From Siphonodentalium dalli (lineage: Eukaryota; Mollusca; Scaphopoda; Gadilida; Siphonodentaliidae): a DNA stretch of 64,000 nucleotides. Both the position numbers and the translations under genes were made by a program. Under the pieces are notes generated by a model. It ran no database searches and was not told the DNA's origin. It saw only the letters and a program-made list of their open reading frames with translations. Location: positions 21,392,991 to 21,456,990 of the forward strand of contig CP136061.1 of NCBI GenBank assembly GCA_032622095.1. The letters run 5' to 3'. Of the stretch, positions 34,569 to 46,670 are shown in pieces. How positions within the stretch are numbered: position 1 is the stretch's first letter; each line of letters starts with the position of its first letter.

Positions 34569-34711
34569 ATGCGACTACACATTTACACCTGATGGAGAAA
34601 CGAAGCAGTTCCTACTAGAAGACCAGGAGCAAACGGTTGTCAATGTTATTGAACCAATGGCTTGTGATGGTCTCAGGACTATTTGTGTGGCATACAAAGA
34701 TTTTGTTAAAG
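34569..34711 (+). CDS. PMCA: PMCA exon w6: nucleotide-binding domain, later part
   Basis: Acceptor CATTTTCAG, donor GTAAAT; completes Lys299, then residues 300-346 plus one base of 347. It encodes CDYTFTPDGETKQFLLEDQE, then VVNVIEPMACDGLRTICVAY. The latter matches the family's VIEPMA-EGLRTIC block in the N-domain. The intron before it is the longest between shared exons (5.9 kb) and holds the hAT element. Confidence 0.96.
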
Positions 34712-35318
34712 GTAAATCATTCTGTTTTTGTGTGATCTTAATATTATCTCTTGACAAGGCTCCCGGTGCCTCACTTTTGGAGGTTCATATCTCATAGGGT
34801 AGCAAGATTTTATGGGTTGTCGAGGTGCATAACACATTGGGTAGCAGCACATTATTTTATAGGTTGTAGAGGTGCATAACACATATGGTAGCAGTACATG
34901 ATTTTACAGTTGTATGAGTTCTAAAAAATAAGTATCTGGGGGAGGAGGGGGGGGGGGCATAACTGCCAGTGTGGCCTGTGTTTGCTGTGACATATTACTG
35001 GTTTGATGGTTTAATTATTTTACAGTGAAAAATTTGGATGCGTAACATGATTTTCATATTTAGAGTAGGCCAACTCCATATGTTTGGTTATAGGAAAATA
35101 GTGGCAGACCTGTTAATTACTGTCCACTATCGGCTGAGCAGAGACAAAAAGTTATTTTGTTGACAAAAAAGGAAAATTTCAGAACCTGGCAATGGTTTGT
35201 GCAAAATTGAAACTAACTGCTGCAGATATTGTCTTAGTTTCCCACTGTGTAAGGCTTCATACAGCATTCATTGTTGAATGCCAATCTTGAGAATCAACAA
35301 TTTTAAGCCAGATCCAAC

Positions 35319-35571
35319 CAAGCCTTGAAATAGCGTGTCTGTCATTTGCAGAATGATGTCCCCAGAGGGTGAATTTAGCGATGCTACCCCGTATAGCGGG
35401 CTAGCATCACCAAATTCACCCTCTGGGAATCTCATTCTGCTGATGTGTAACAGAATGAGGTCCCCAGAGGGTGAATTTGGTGATGATAGCCCGCTATGCG
35501 GGGTAGCATCACTAAATTCACCCTCTGAGGACCTCATTCTGCAAATGACAGACACCCTATTTCAAGACTTG
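35319..35571. mobile_element. hAT-like MITE, CAAGCCTTG family
   Basis: CAAGCCTTGAAATAG left and TATTTCAAGACTTG right, four arms. No clear target duplication. Confidence 0.85.
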
Positions 35572-35880
35572 TTTGCGGATCGAAGGCTTTTTAGCTGTGG
35601 AAATATTTCTGGCCAAGGCAATTTTTTGCTAATTAACATGGCTGTATTTGACCGTCATATAAAACCTCTGGTAATGGTGGAGAGGGTTTGCTTCCTGCAT
35701 ATGGGTGTTTCTTTCAAGAAAAGCTTACAGGATACATATATTCGAGAAAGTATTTCAGCTTAACCTTTTCTCTACTAAATACTCATTGATGAATAGTTCC
35801 CTTAGGAATTGTTTAGTTCTTTATAAGCAAAGCTGCAATAAAACGACAAAGTTACTCTCATACTCATATTTTGATTTCAG

Positions 35881-36005
35881 AAAAGCCAGACGATAATCAA
35901 GAATTAATTCCAGCAGAAGGGATTGACTGGGAGAAGGAGGATACTGTAGTCCGGGGTCTGACATGTTTGTTAATTGTTGGAATTGAAGACCCAGTACGAC
36001 CAGAG
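35881..36005 (+). CDS. PMCA: PMCA exon w7: end of nucleotide-binding domain
   Basis: Acceptor TTGATTTCAG, donor GTAGGT; residues 347-388. A variable acidic stretch ([20 protein letters not shown]) leads into [19 protein letters not shown]. The GIEDPVRPE block is characteristic of PMCAs and marks the return from the N-domain to the P-domain. Ends on a complete codon. Confidence 0.96.
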
Positions 36006-36085
36006 GTAGGTATAATCTGATAAATGTATAGAGGATTCCTGCAGGTTTTGGTTCTATGCCATTGCTATTTCCCCACTATTTAATC

Positions 36086-37314
36086 TTTTCATGACTGGAT
36101 CTTCCTGAAATTTTGCAGAAACCATGAGCCTCGCATATATACTAGTAAGAGAATGCATTGGCCTAACACAAGGCCAGCCACCCAGCGGCCTCATTCCCCT
36201 TCCCAACCTTGACTTAATATGGGTCACAAAATAGCCACAGGCCTAGGTCAGTCCGCTTTTTACACAGGACGAGCGATCACCGACACTGATGATTAACAGA
36301 TTGCAAGGAATCCCACACTTGGTGCCTGAATATAACATGATCAGTAGCGTGGACCATGTGCACAATTGTCTACACAATCCTGGGTAACGCTTTGTCGGGC
36401 AAATGTTTAGTAGTAATCAGCATTTCGCATTTTAATTTACTGTAGATTTCTGTCTATAAATCCCAATTTTCTGACCCACTATTTCTCCTCAAAAAGCGGT
36501 AAGTCATATGGGGCGGGCGCTGAATTCTGAGCTACAACCGTGAACACAGGTGAGTTTTGGCAGTCCCTGCGACGAACAGTGCAGACACCTTTTTCATCAA
36601 AACAAGGTCTGGATCAATGAAATGTTTAATTAAAAATAAAACAAAATATTAATAGTTATTATCAGTGTATTTATTCCCTATCCAATGATTATTATTCCAT
36701 TATACGAATCCAGCATGAGGTCATCTCCGCCTGAGGAACGGCTTTTGATTTTACAACAAATTGTTTTAATCGGTACTGTGAACAAAATACAAAGAGAGCA
36801 GGCATGCAGAACGTTAGCAAGTGACATGAGCTCTGCTCATGGCGTAAAACAAACACTTGTTACTGCCAGACAGTATGACAATGTGTCTTTTGCCAACTGC
36901 GGTAGTCTTTGATGTCGGCTTTTAATAATGCTACTGTTATAAAAGTCGTTGTATTCCATTGTATGCTGTTGTGCTGACGTGCTGTTGTGCTTATATGCTT
37001 TTAGTTCATTAACTTGAGATCTAAGAAAGATGGTCTGTTTTAATTTGGTTTCTATACGAAGCTTCAATTTTCATGCTTGTTGTCTCAAGTGCAAGGAAAT
37101 GGCTACTTTTCACTGATAAACATCCAAATTTTCTCCCGACAGGGTGGCTGGTATGTGCTTCCCAAATACAGCCACATTCCCTAACCCCTAGCGGAAACCC
37201 TGCCTAACAATATCTACCTTGACTCCCTATGAGAGACTCGAATATATAAGAGAATGCATTGGCACAGTGTTTTCACAAAATTACAAGAGGCTCCAGTCAT
37301 GGAAGAGTTGACAT
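36086..37314. mobile_element. TTAA-C-type MITE split by a 1.03-kb insertion
   Basis: TCTTTTCATGACTGGATCTT and the first half-hairpin lie before 36169. TATCTACCTTGACTCCCTAT through CTCCAGTCATGGAAGAG lie after 37201. The order matches the copies at 47278 and 61033. Confidence 0.75.
36169..37201. mobile_element. Insertion flanked by GCCTAACA direct repeats
   Basis: GCCTAACA at 36161-36168 and 37202-37209. The right end is CTAGCGGAAACCCT, hAT-like if one G is counted inside. GGCCAGCCACCC at 36172 is mirrored by GGGTGGCTGG at 37142. The empty site GGCCTAACAATATTTACC exists at 61127. An open frame of 75 codons at 36685 is not recognised. Confidence 0.75.
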
Positions 37315-37643
37315 GATATATAATAATAACAATTGACCGATTCATAAGGATTTTTGTAATATTCCTGTCACGCATTGTACACCGTACACTTAATTGAATG
37401 ATCGTTCGGTTGATCGTGCAAGGGTTAGTCTGGAAGTGAACATTTCTATTTCCCCCTTATCAGGGATAACGATATTTATCTACCTGCAACTTTATCTATA
37501 ATTCATTGGTGAGCGTATAATAAATGGAAATATTGGAAACATATTTAGGGTCCAGATCATTTCATATAACTAACCCCCACTCGAAGATTGAGTTTACTTG
37601 TCCTTCCAAGGTGGTAACTCAACTATTCTGCCAACTGTCTAGC

Positions 37644-38009
37644 TTAACCCTTTACCCAACAGAATGGCCCTGTGCCAATGCATTCTCTTATATATGCGAG
37701 TCGACCATAGGTCGCCTCGCATATATAAGAGAATGCATTGGCTTAACACATTAAAAATTATAAAATTGTTAAAGAATGTAAGAAATTTATTTTTTAGGCC
37801 AATGCATTCTCTTATATATGCGAGGCGACCTATGGTCGACTCGCATATATAAGAGAATGCATTGGCACAGGGCATAACTGTAACCATCACAATGTGGTCA
37901 AGGAGCCGGTACCAATGATATCCATATTTGTATGGTTCTATTGAGACAGACCGAAGATATTTTAGGCTGTTGAAACTTTATTTGGCCGGTTTGTTGGGTA
38001 AAGGCTTAA
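37644..38009 (+). mobile_element. TTAA-A MITE
   Basis: Both TTAA ends (right end AAGGCTTAA with one change) and two hairpin cassettes with a short spacer. Confidence 0.9.
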
Positions 38010-38249
38010 CTTGATAAAGTCAAGTTTGAGCTGTTGCCATGTTTCCGTCAACAATGTTCAGGGTCACCTCTATATGGGAAATATCGAATTTGAACGATTT
38101 TTGATCGAATCATGTCCACCGGCAGCCATCTTAGATTTTACACTTTGCAGACTAAATCCTTTGGCACACCCTATTACCAACATTTTCTATTTAATATTGA
38201 TCCCCAACATCATGTGGGTCTTTGAAGTGACCTTTAGATGTGAGCTATC

Positions 38250-38381
38250 AAAATAAATATTGTTAGGCCAATGCATTCTCTTATACATGTGAGGCTCCCT
38301 GTGGGAGACACGGATATATAAGAGAATGCATTTGCACAGGGTTTTCCCAAATTTCTGGAATCTCCTGTCGTGGAAGGGTTA
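38250..38381. mobile_element. Partial TTAA-C MITE next to exon w8
   Basis: One CTCCC/GGGAG-type hairpin at 38268-38338 and the right end TCCTGTCGTGGAAGGGTTA. It stops 45 bp before the exon w8 acceptor. Confidence 0.7.
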
Positions 38382-38426
38382 TTCATTTATCTGTGTTTTA
38401 TATTTTATATTTATTGACTTTTGTAG

Positions 38427-38606
38427 GTCCCAAACGCTATCAGAAAGTGCCAAAAGTCTGGAATTACTGTGCGTATGGTTACCGGTGATAATATTAATAC
38501 TGCTAGGTCCATTGCTGCAAAATGTGGTATCCTGGAACCGAACAGCCAGTTCCTCGTTATGGAAGGCAAGGAATTCAACAGGCGAATTAAAGATCAAAAT
38601 GGAAAT
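38427..38606 (+). CDS. PMCA: PMCA exon w8: P-domain with TGDN
   Basis: Acceptor TTTTGTAG, donor GTGAGT; 60 complete codons, residues 389-448. It contains [24 protein letters not shown] at 407-410 is a conserved P-domain catalytic loop. KCGIL and EGKEFNRRI follow as in other PMCAs. The exon end (IKDQNGN) sits in a variable loop. Confidence 0.97.
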
Positions 38607-38782
38607 GTGAGTAATTGTATCTGATTGGACCGAATAGTATCTCTGCTTCTACTGATGAATATCTTGGATCAGTTTGATAACAGAACTGCACAAATTTTAT
38701 TTCAGGTGTTTCCTATAGTGTCAGATTTTGCGACATAAGCATAATAACTCTTAACGCAATATTTGATTTTGTCCAAATACAG

Positions 38783-39255
38783 TTAACCCTTTCAGTGTCA
38801 GGGGCCGATCTCATCGGCCCTAATTTACAGTCTAAAATCGGCCCTAAAAAAAATCTTTTTTTATTTGTTTTTTGTTTTTGTTTTAGATTTGTTTGGGTTG
38901 AATTTTTTTTGGGTATGCTTAAGCATGCTATAGCGAATTTAAAAACAAACTGGATAAAACCTTAGGGGCATGTTATAACTCAAAACTATAACCAAGTATT
39001 CATAGTAATAATTTTGATGCCCATGAAAAACGTAAGATTCCCTGGTACTAAACCTACAAAATAAGTCTGTTAAAGAATATAAGAACAAATTATTAAAATT
39101 GTAAAAAATAATAACAAATGATGAAAAATTGTTAGGCCAATGCATTCTCTTATATATGCGAGGCGACCTATGGTCGACTCGCATATATAAGAGAATACAT
39201 TGGCACAGGGTATATGGGTTGATACAAAAATCGGACCTGGCACTGAAAGGGTTAA
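38783..39255 (+). mobile_element. TTAA-B MITE, long form
   Basis: Ends TTAACCCTTTCAGTGTCA and TGGCACTGAAAGGGTTAA, one hairpin cassette; longest copy in the window. Confidence 0.9.
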
Positions 39256-39470
39256 TGGTTTCTATTCATTAACAACTTAGATGAGTTTGAAAAGCAATCA
39301 TGTACCTCCTTGATTATTTTCCTAATTAATAGATACCTACAGTGTTGTGCAAGCATAAATTTGTATGGATGTTTTAGTATGTATGTACATGCCTCACCAC
39401 TCTAGCCTGTAAAATGGTAGCACACATCAAACTTGGCTTGTTCAACAACTGCTGTAATAATGTAACTGTT

Positions 39471-39870
39471 TTAACCCTTTACCCAACAAACCGGCCAAAA
39501 CCGGCCAAATAAAGCTTCAACAGCCTAAATTATCTTGGGTCTGTCTCAATAAAACCATACAAATATGGATATCATTGGAACCGGCTCATTGACCACATTG
39601 TGATGGTTACAGTTATGCCCTGTGCCAATGCATTCTCTTATATATGCGAGTCGACCATAGGTCGCCTCGCATATATAAGAGAATGCATTGGCCTAAAAAA
39701 AATCTTTTTTTAACACTTTTTAATATTTTTTCTTACATTCTTTAACAATTTTATAATTTTTAATGTGTTAAGCCAATGCATTCTCTTATATATGCGAGGC
39801 GACCTATGGTCGACTCGCATATATAAGAGAATGCATTGGCACAGGGCCGTTCTGTTGGGTAAAGGGTTAA
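39471..39870 (-). mobile_element. TTAA-A MITE, reverse
   Basis: Complete copy with two hairpin cassettes. Confidence 0.92.
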
Positions 39871-40025
39871 GAGCTTAGGGATTCATGTGATTAAGCGCTA
39901 TATAAAATCTATCCATTATTTTTATTAAAATTGTCTGATCCAGGAATCAAACATACGACTTTGTGGTCAATTATACAATGCTCAGAATGATTACCTTCTT
40001 CAATATTTCTTTCCTTTATTTTCAG

Positions 40026-40220
40026 GTTGATACCCAAAAATTTGACAGTGTGTGGCCTGACCTCCGTGTTTTAGCTAGGTCATCTCCACAGGATAAATAC
40101 ACATTAGTCAAGGGAATAATCGAAAGCAAACTGAACCCTAACAGGGAGGTAGTGGCTGTCACTGGTGATGGAACCAATGATGGTCCCGCTCTCAAAAAAG
40201 CTGATGTTGGATTTGCTATG
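40026..40220 (+). CDS. PMCA: PMCA exon w9: P-domain with TGDGTNDGP
   Basis: Acceptor TATTTTCAG, donor GTGAGT; 65 complete codons, residues 449-513. It includes [20 protein letters not shown], then [20 protein letters not shown]. Asp496 and Asp500 of TGDGTNDGP are the Mg2+-coordinating P-domain residues of P-type ATPases. Ends at GFAM, a codon boundary. Confidence 0.98.
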
Positions 40221-41088
40221 GTGAGTAAATTAGGCTTCTGCAAATCACTTTTTTCGTCAAATTGAAACAGAGGTCAGATTTCACATCGAATTTAACCACC
40301 ATAATTTAAAGTTCAGCGACAATAACCATTTGTTTTCGTTGTCGGCAATTATAGAAAAAATTATTAGTTATTTATCACTTCATCATGGCCCTACACTGAT
40401 TATACTAATGGCTGATTATACTGGAAAATTTTATTTATAAATGAAATCGGACTAGAATAAACCACTGAATACAAAAGAGGAAAAGAATTTCGGGAAATTA
40501 CGCCGAGACCAGGATGTTTAACTTTGGCATTTTACATGTGTGCAAGGAGAGGAATCCAATGTGTTCCTCATGATGGACGGTGAGTAGTTGGGATAAATCT
40601 ATTGTTTGTGTCATGGTGACATAGGCTCCTGGCCCTAGGATATAACAATTTCTTTGATGGTTATAACGAGATTGCCTAAATTTTGCCTGAAGTCTGTCTG
40701 CATAGAATTGAAAAACAATTATTGACTCAAGTCTGTTGTCTGTACAATGAAATTAGAAAAATCCCCTTAAGTCTGTCTGCAATTTAATTCTATCTTTAAC
40801 TTTTGTGTTATGACTTCTTGTTGTGCTTCCAATCTTCACGATGATGATGATTGGTTATTTGTATAATATTTACAAGCTTATGACCATGGTGATAGTTAAC
40901 AAAAATATTATATTAAACAGGAGTGGCATGGCCCAGATATGCCGACTTCCTGTCGCTCCAACGTATACAAACAAGGCCCTCAAGAAAATGTGATCAAGTC
41001 ATATTTACAATTTTCGGATTATTTTATTGGTAGTTGCACTATTCCAATTTTAGATTATCATTTTGAAGCTCAGCCCTGATGTCTAAGA
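40221..41088. other. Intron 9, proximal part
   Basis: AAGTCTGTCTGCA is repeated at 40690 and 40770. CAGGAGTGGCATGGCCCAGA begins a possible retroelement fragment at 40919. No exon. Confidence 0.4.
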
Positions 41089-41113
41089 AGGGTGTAACGA
41101 TTAATCGTGACAC

Positions 41114-41586
41114 CAGGGTTCTCGCTGCCACTTGCCAAATTTGGCAAAACATATTTTCATTTGGCAATAGCTTTGGCAAGTCATTTTTAATTCTGCTAGG
41201 GAATTGAAAAATATTGGTCTATCAATACTATTAATTTCAGGAAACGTTTCCAATATAATTGCATTATAGTTGTGTGTTATAAGGTTTAAGAAAAGTTAAC
41301 ACCTCTACTAAGATGCAGTTAATCCGATACGATTAGTGTCGACAAAAGGAGGGATTACTAACTAGTATGTGTTGTTGTTGTTGTTCTTGTAGTTCTAATT
41401 CTCTTTGTTTTTGACAATTAAACCTAAGTTCTAAATCATATCGATATCAACAGTTGCACAAACAGCAATTGTCGAAATATGTCAGTCCATGTTGCAGAAA
41501 CTGATAGCATTTGGCAATTTCTAGAAGAATTTGGCAAAAAATATTTTCATTTGGCAAAAGTAATTTTTGGTCCAGCGCGAACCCTG
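41114..41586. mobile_element. hAT-type MITE with CAGGGTTC ends and exact target duplication
   Basis: CAGGGTTCTCGC at the left and GCGCGAACCCTG at the right. Flanked by CGTGACAC at 41106-41113 and 41587-41594. The interior has TTTGGCAA repeated in both orientations. Confidence 0.93.
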
Positions 41587-41878
41587 CGTGACACATGTGT
41601 ATAACAATTCTTTCTGAAAAATCGTATCACAATATGTTATAAATGATGTATTGAAATTCACTTATTTTCATATTCTGAAATATATTGTCGACTACATGAA
41701 GTTCCTTAGCGGCTGTGATTGGTAAATCTAGCATTCAACACTAGAAAATAGTGTTCAACTAAAGCTTAATGATAAATTTAAATGTTTCAGTGTGACTATT
41801 TACCTTAGGAATGGAATGGTATGTTATTAGAAACGGAAATATTATACCAGGACACTATTAAAATTTTGTTATTGGGGG

Positions 41879-42262
41879 TTAAAGTGATGTGAAACACTCC
41901 GGTTGTGTGATCAAATAGAAATAAAGAATAATCTTGATCAGAGTTGTTATTTTTAATAATATTAATCCAAATTTACAGCACACACCGTCATTCTTATATA
42001 TTAATTAAATACAATGACTTTCGATCGTGAAATAATTTGCGTTAGTTTATCGCCGATTGTTGCGTCCCGAATCGGCATGTAAATATTTACAATTAAGTGT
42101 AGTTCAGACGATGATTTCTATGGAATGGTACGGTTGATTTGCTTGAGATTTTCGACGATGTTAGTAGAATGCTACATTCCTCCAGTAGGCGCAGCGCCTG
42201 CATACTAACTTGTCAATTTCAAGCACCCGAACAAGTCCATGATATATCTCTAAAACTTCAAC
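41879..42262 (+). repeat. Dispersed repeat copy (GTGATGTGAAACACTCC)
   Basis: Matches 5153-5520 almost throughout, including TTTATCGCCGATTGTTGCGT. The uninterrupted start GGGGGTTAAAGTGATG is the empty site for the MITE at 4758. Confidence 0.8.
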
Positions 42263-42278
42263 AATTGTGTAAGTCTAA

Positions 42279-42608
<330 letters not shown>

Positions 42609-42618
42609 TAGACATATA

Positions 42619-42823
42619 GGAACCCTTTCTCGACTGGTACCGTGCCTTTGCAGCATTAAAGATCATGTGCCAGTGCATTCTCTTATATATGCGAGTCTCC
42701 CATAGGCCAATGTATTCTCTTCTATATGCGAGGCTCCCTATGGGAGACTCGCATATATAAGATAATGCATTGGCACAGTGTTTTCACAAAATTTCAGGAA
42801 GCTCCAGTTATGGATAGGGTTAA
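42619..42823. mobile_element. TTAA-C MITE
   Basis: Left TTAA lost (AGGAACCCTTTC), right end AGCTCCAGTTATGGATAGGG then TTAA. One and a half hairpins. Starts 32 bp after the exon w10 donor. Confidence 0.75.
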
Positions 42824-42838
42824 AATAATTACTTCTTA

Positions 42839-43163
42839 TATATAGAGGATCTCACATGAGTTTCTATTTTATACGGAATTTATCAACCGAGTTCACTAAA
42901 TTCGATTTGAGCCGAGGTTTACCGAGGCTCAAATAGAATTTAGAGGACGAGGTTGATAAATTACGTATAAAATAGGACGAGTGTGAGATACCTTTTATCA
43001 CATGATCAAATAAACCCGAAGCAACGCGAAATATTCATCGAAAACAACAATCATAAACTACAGCGATCGCAAGTTATTTGAAGAACGCCGTGACGTCATC
43101 GCACGCGCTGATATTAAACGTGTCTATTACCGATAATGCTTTTATGGCCAAATTATGTGATAA
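42839..43163. repeat. Second copy of the ~340-bp dispersed repeat
   Basis: Same as 9118-9460 with few changes. Confidence 0.78.
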
Positions 43164-43504
43164 ATCAATGTATGTGGTCTCACAGGAATGCAGTCCATCT
43201 TTTCTATTCCACACACACGATAAATATGACTGACTTTTTTAACTTTCGTATTATTCTCAATGAAATTTTGATTAATCACTTTGAATTTGACACCGTTATT
43301 AACAACCATGGGAACCTGATCATATTTATTTTTGGCTGAGTTATTTCTCTTTTTGACCAAAATGGTTTCAATATATGTACTAGTAATTATGTTTGAGTTT
43401 TTAATATCTTCAATATTTGGACAATGCTTTTGAAACTTGCTTTCATTATAATTTTTCATCGTTCGAATGACTCTTCTCTGAAATTGATATCCTTTATATT
43501 ACAG

Positions 43505-43718
43505 GACAGTCCTCTGAAGGCTATCCAGATGTTATGGGTGAATCTTATTATGGATACCTTAGCATCGTTGGCGTTGGCCACAGAACTTCCCAGTGAAGAG
43601 TTGCTGGAAAGAATGCCATATGGACGAACAAAGCCATTGATCTCACTCACTATGATGAAAAATATCTTGGGTCATTCTATTTATCAATTAATTGTTATAT
43701 TTGTGCTGTTATTCGCTG
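43505..43718 (+). CDS. PMCA: PMCA exon w11: TM6 and start of TM7
   Basis: Acceptor TATTACAG, donor GTAAGT; residues 578-648 plus one base of 649. It encodes [20 protein letters not shown]; Asn590 and Asp594 in TM6 match the calcium-coordinating pair of PMCAs. [20 protein letters not shown] follows, then a hydrophobic run that starts TM7 ([13 protein letters not shown]). Confidence 0.97.
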
Positions 43719-43808
43719 GTAAGTTGTAACTTGTAATTTATAATTTGAAAATAAATATGCTTACGATGTTTGCGAATAATGAATTTTAATCACCAGCAGG
43801 ATAGCCTA

Positions 43809-44209
43809 TTAACCCTTTACCCAACAGAAGGGCCCTGTGCCAATGCATTCTCTTATATATGCGAGTCGACCATAGGTCGCCTCGCATATATAAGAGAATG
43901 CATTGGCTTAACACATTAAAAATTATAAAATTGTTAAAGAATGTAAGAAAAAATGGTAAAAAGTGTTAAAAAATGTGTTTTTTTTAGGCCAATGCATTCT
44001 CTTATATATGCGAGGCGACCTATGGTCGACTCGCATATATAAGAGAATGCATTGGCACAGGGCATAACTGTAACTATCACAATGTGGTCAAGGAGCCGGT
44101 TCCAATGATATCCATATTTGTATGGTTCTATCGAGACAGACCGAAGATATTTTAGGCTGTCGAAGCTTTATTTGGCCCGTTTTGGCCGGTTTGTTGGGTA
44201 AAGGGTTAA
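43809..44209 (+). mobile_element. TTAA-A MITE
   Basis: Complete, two hairpin cassettes; 90 bp after the exon w11 donor. Confidence 0.92.
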
Positions 44210-45045
44210 ACTGTTGAAGAAGCTATTCTTTGAGTGATGTTAATATTTTATTCACCATTATTTGGGGTGTATTTTGTTCATATTGTGACTAAAAACTTTT
44301 TCTGTCAATCAATCTAAAGCCATCCATTGTGTGTATGTCTTAGATTTTGAAGATTTATTTAGTTATTCTGAAAAATGTATTTCAAACTTTATTACAAAAA
44401 TGAAGTTAACACAATATGGGCCTTTGCTGTGCATTATACTAGTAGTATATGCAGATATTGCACCATTCACCAGGCATGTCAATACACTAATTAATCGATA
44501 TTATTCTATACATAATGAAGAAAGTAATGATAAGGCAATGATGAGTTGATGTCATCGTTATGATAGTCCCTACTATGTCAATATAGCTTTCTATCCAGTA
44601 ACTAGTGTTGAAATGATTTGTCGACATTGACGAATTGTTCACCAAAAGTCGACTCCAGAATCCGAAGTCGATTAGATGCATTAAATTTGAGCACGCACTA
44701 TGTATTAACAGAACAATGGTATTATACAATATACCAACAACAACAGTGTTAAAAGTTAAACCAAAAGCCGCTCTATTTAGTAGAATTACCAGTTATGAAA
44801 TTAACAATGTGGCTAATAAATATACATGGCTGCTTAATGGCCGATCAAAGATAACGGTACCGCTACCGCGCTTTGAAAACCTTTGGTGTTCATTCAATTT
44901 GTGTCATGTCACATGTAAATATAATGCACGCAGTGATATTAATTCAGTATGAGACTTTGAGTATGGACATAGCATGATGAATGTGTCATAATACAACGTT
45001 AAATGAGACACCTAGAAAGTAGTGACCATCGTGATATGTATTTGT
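44210..45045. other. Intron 11, unassigned part
   Basis: A 105-codon frame at 44635-44952 has no recognised similarity and lacks codon or splice support. Confidence 0.4.
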
Positions 45046-45303
45046 TTAACCATTTCTATACTAAATAATCATTGACGAGTAGTAATCCCATAGGAAATGT
45101 TTAGATAATAAGTTCAACAAATGAGGTCGTTTTGTTGAACTTATTCTCGAAACATTTCCCTCCAATAAATGGGCATCCTTCTGCACTTTTATTATCTGTC
45201 GTCTGCCTATATTTTCCAAAACACACCTCCAGATGAATAATAGACCATTCCAATGTACACTTTCATGTTAGTAGGAGATTCCATTTAGTATAGAAAGGGT
45301 TGA
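45046..45303. mobile_element. TTAA-D MITE
   Basis: TTAACCATTTCTATACTAAA left and TTTAGTATAGAAAGGGTTGA right. The interior is weakly palindromic (ACTCATTGACGAGTAGT-type). Confidence 0.7.
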
Positions 45304-45400
45304 GTATGAGTGATTCCTTCTTCTTCTATAAAGGTGCATTTACCGCAATTTTGTGTATTATCGCACAGATATTGATACTAACGTCGTGTTTTCGTTTCAG

Positions 45401-45612
45401 GCTCAGACATATTTAATATTGATGATGGTAGGGGAGCCAGGCTGCATGCACCTCCAACTCAGCATTTTACTATTATATTCAATACTTTTGTTATGATGAC
45501 TTTATTTAATGAAGTTAATGCAAGAAAAATTCATGGACAACGTAATATTCTAGAAGGATTAAATCGGAATCCTGTGTTCCTTGGTATCTGGATAGGTACA
45601 TTTATATCACAG
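45401..45612 (+). CDS. PMCA: PMCA exon w12: outer loop and TM8
   Basis: Acceptor TTCGTTTCAG, donor GTATGT; residues 649-719. The sequence runs [20 protein letters not shown], then [20 protein letters not shown], then [12 protein letters not shown]. Human PMCAs have LMQLFNEINARK where this gene has [12 protein letters not shown], a Thr for Gln change in TM8. It ends at FISQ on a codon boundary. Confidence 0.96.
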
Positions 45613-45649
45613 GTATGTATATATCCCATGCAAGAATGAGTTTAATATG

Positions 45650-46065
45650 TCTGACATATGCAGAATGAGGTCCCCAGAGGGTGAATTTAGTGATGCTATC
45701 ATGCATATTGTGTTAGCATCACCAAATTCACCTTCTGGGGACCTCATTCTGCTCAGGCCTCATCTTCTCTGTAAGTTTCTTTGTTATCAAATTTCTATGG
45801 AAACTTCTTCAAATAGATTCTATTTCTTATTAGTTTAGTTTCACTATATCCCCAAATTTTCAGACGACACATTGCATAATCAAGATTCCCAATCGGTGTA
45901 CATCACAATATTCACCATTTTGGAACTTCAATCTGAGTTCTATGTCTCCCATAGCAATTATGAGGCCATGTAGAATGAGGTCCCCATAGGGTGAATTTTG
46001 ACAGTATCACTAAATTCACCCTCCGGGGACCTCATTCTGCAAATGACAGGCGCACTAAGCTCAGA
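45650..46065. mobile_element. Degenerate long CAAGCCTTG-family element
   Basis: GTCTGACATATGCAGAATGA left, the long-form middle (GCATAATCAAGATTCCCAAT) and GCAAATGACAGGCGCACTAA right. It follows the exon w12 donor by about 40 bp. Confidence 0.65.
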
Positions 46066-46317
46066 CTTGATCCCATGGCAGGGACTCTTTAATTAGACTA
46101 TGGATAATTAAGTTTAATATGTTTTGTGTCATCCAGGATTCTGAGAATTAGATGCGAAATGCGGTGATTATTCCTTTTTAGTTATCCTTGATTGGTTTCC
46201 GAAGTTACTTATGTTACAATGTAATTATAATATAACATAAATATTAACACCAATCTTGTTTACATTCATTTTATATGAATGAAGCAAATTTTGTTATGTC
46301 CTATCATCTGATATTGA

Positions 46318-46670
46318 ACATTTGCACAATGAGGTCCCAGAGGGGGATTTACTGATGCTGCCCCGCCCCGCACAGCGAGGTCCCAGGGGGGGATTTAGTG
46401 ATGCTACCCCGCCCCGCACAGCATTTTGCTTATGCCTCATCTCCTCTGGAATTTTTTTTAGTTTCTTTAGAAACTTCTTATGAAAGTTTCTTTTTCTTTT
46501 TTAGTTTAATTTCTTTATATCCCCAAATTGGCAGAGGACACATTGCATAATCGAGGTTCCCAATGGGTGCACATCACAATATTCACCATTTGGGAACTTG
46601 AATCTGAGTAGGTCTAAGCAGAATAAGGTCCCCAGAGGATGAATTTGGTGATGCTAGCCCTCTGTCCATT
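46318..46670. mobile_element. Second degenerate CAAGCCTTG-family fragment
   Basis: GAGGTCCCAGAGGGGGATTT is repeated twice around CCCCGCCCCGCACAGC, then the long-form middle as at 45850-45960. Ends are lost. Confidence 0.55.

Noticed and set aside
35268-35763. Open frames with MRSPEGEFSDATPHSGLASP on both strands
   Set aside because: Translations of the CAAGCCTTG-family palindromic MITE; the same peptide recurs at every copy.
44635-44952. 105-codon open frame in intron 11
   Set aside because: No recognised similarity, AT-rich intronic sequence, and no splice or promoter support.
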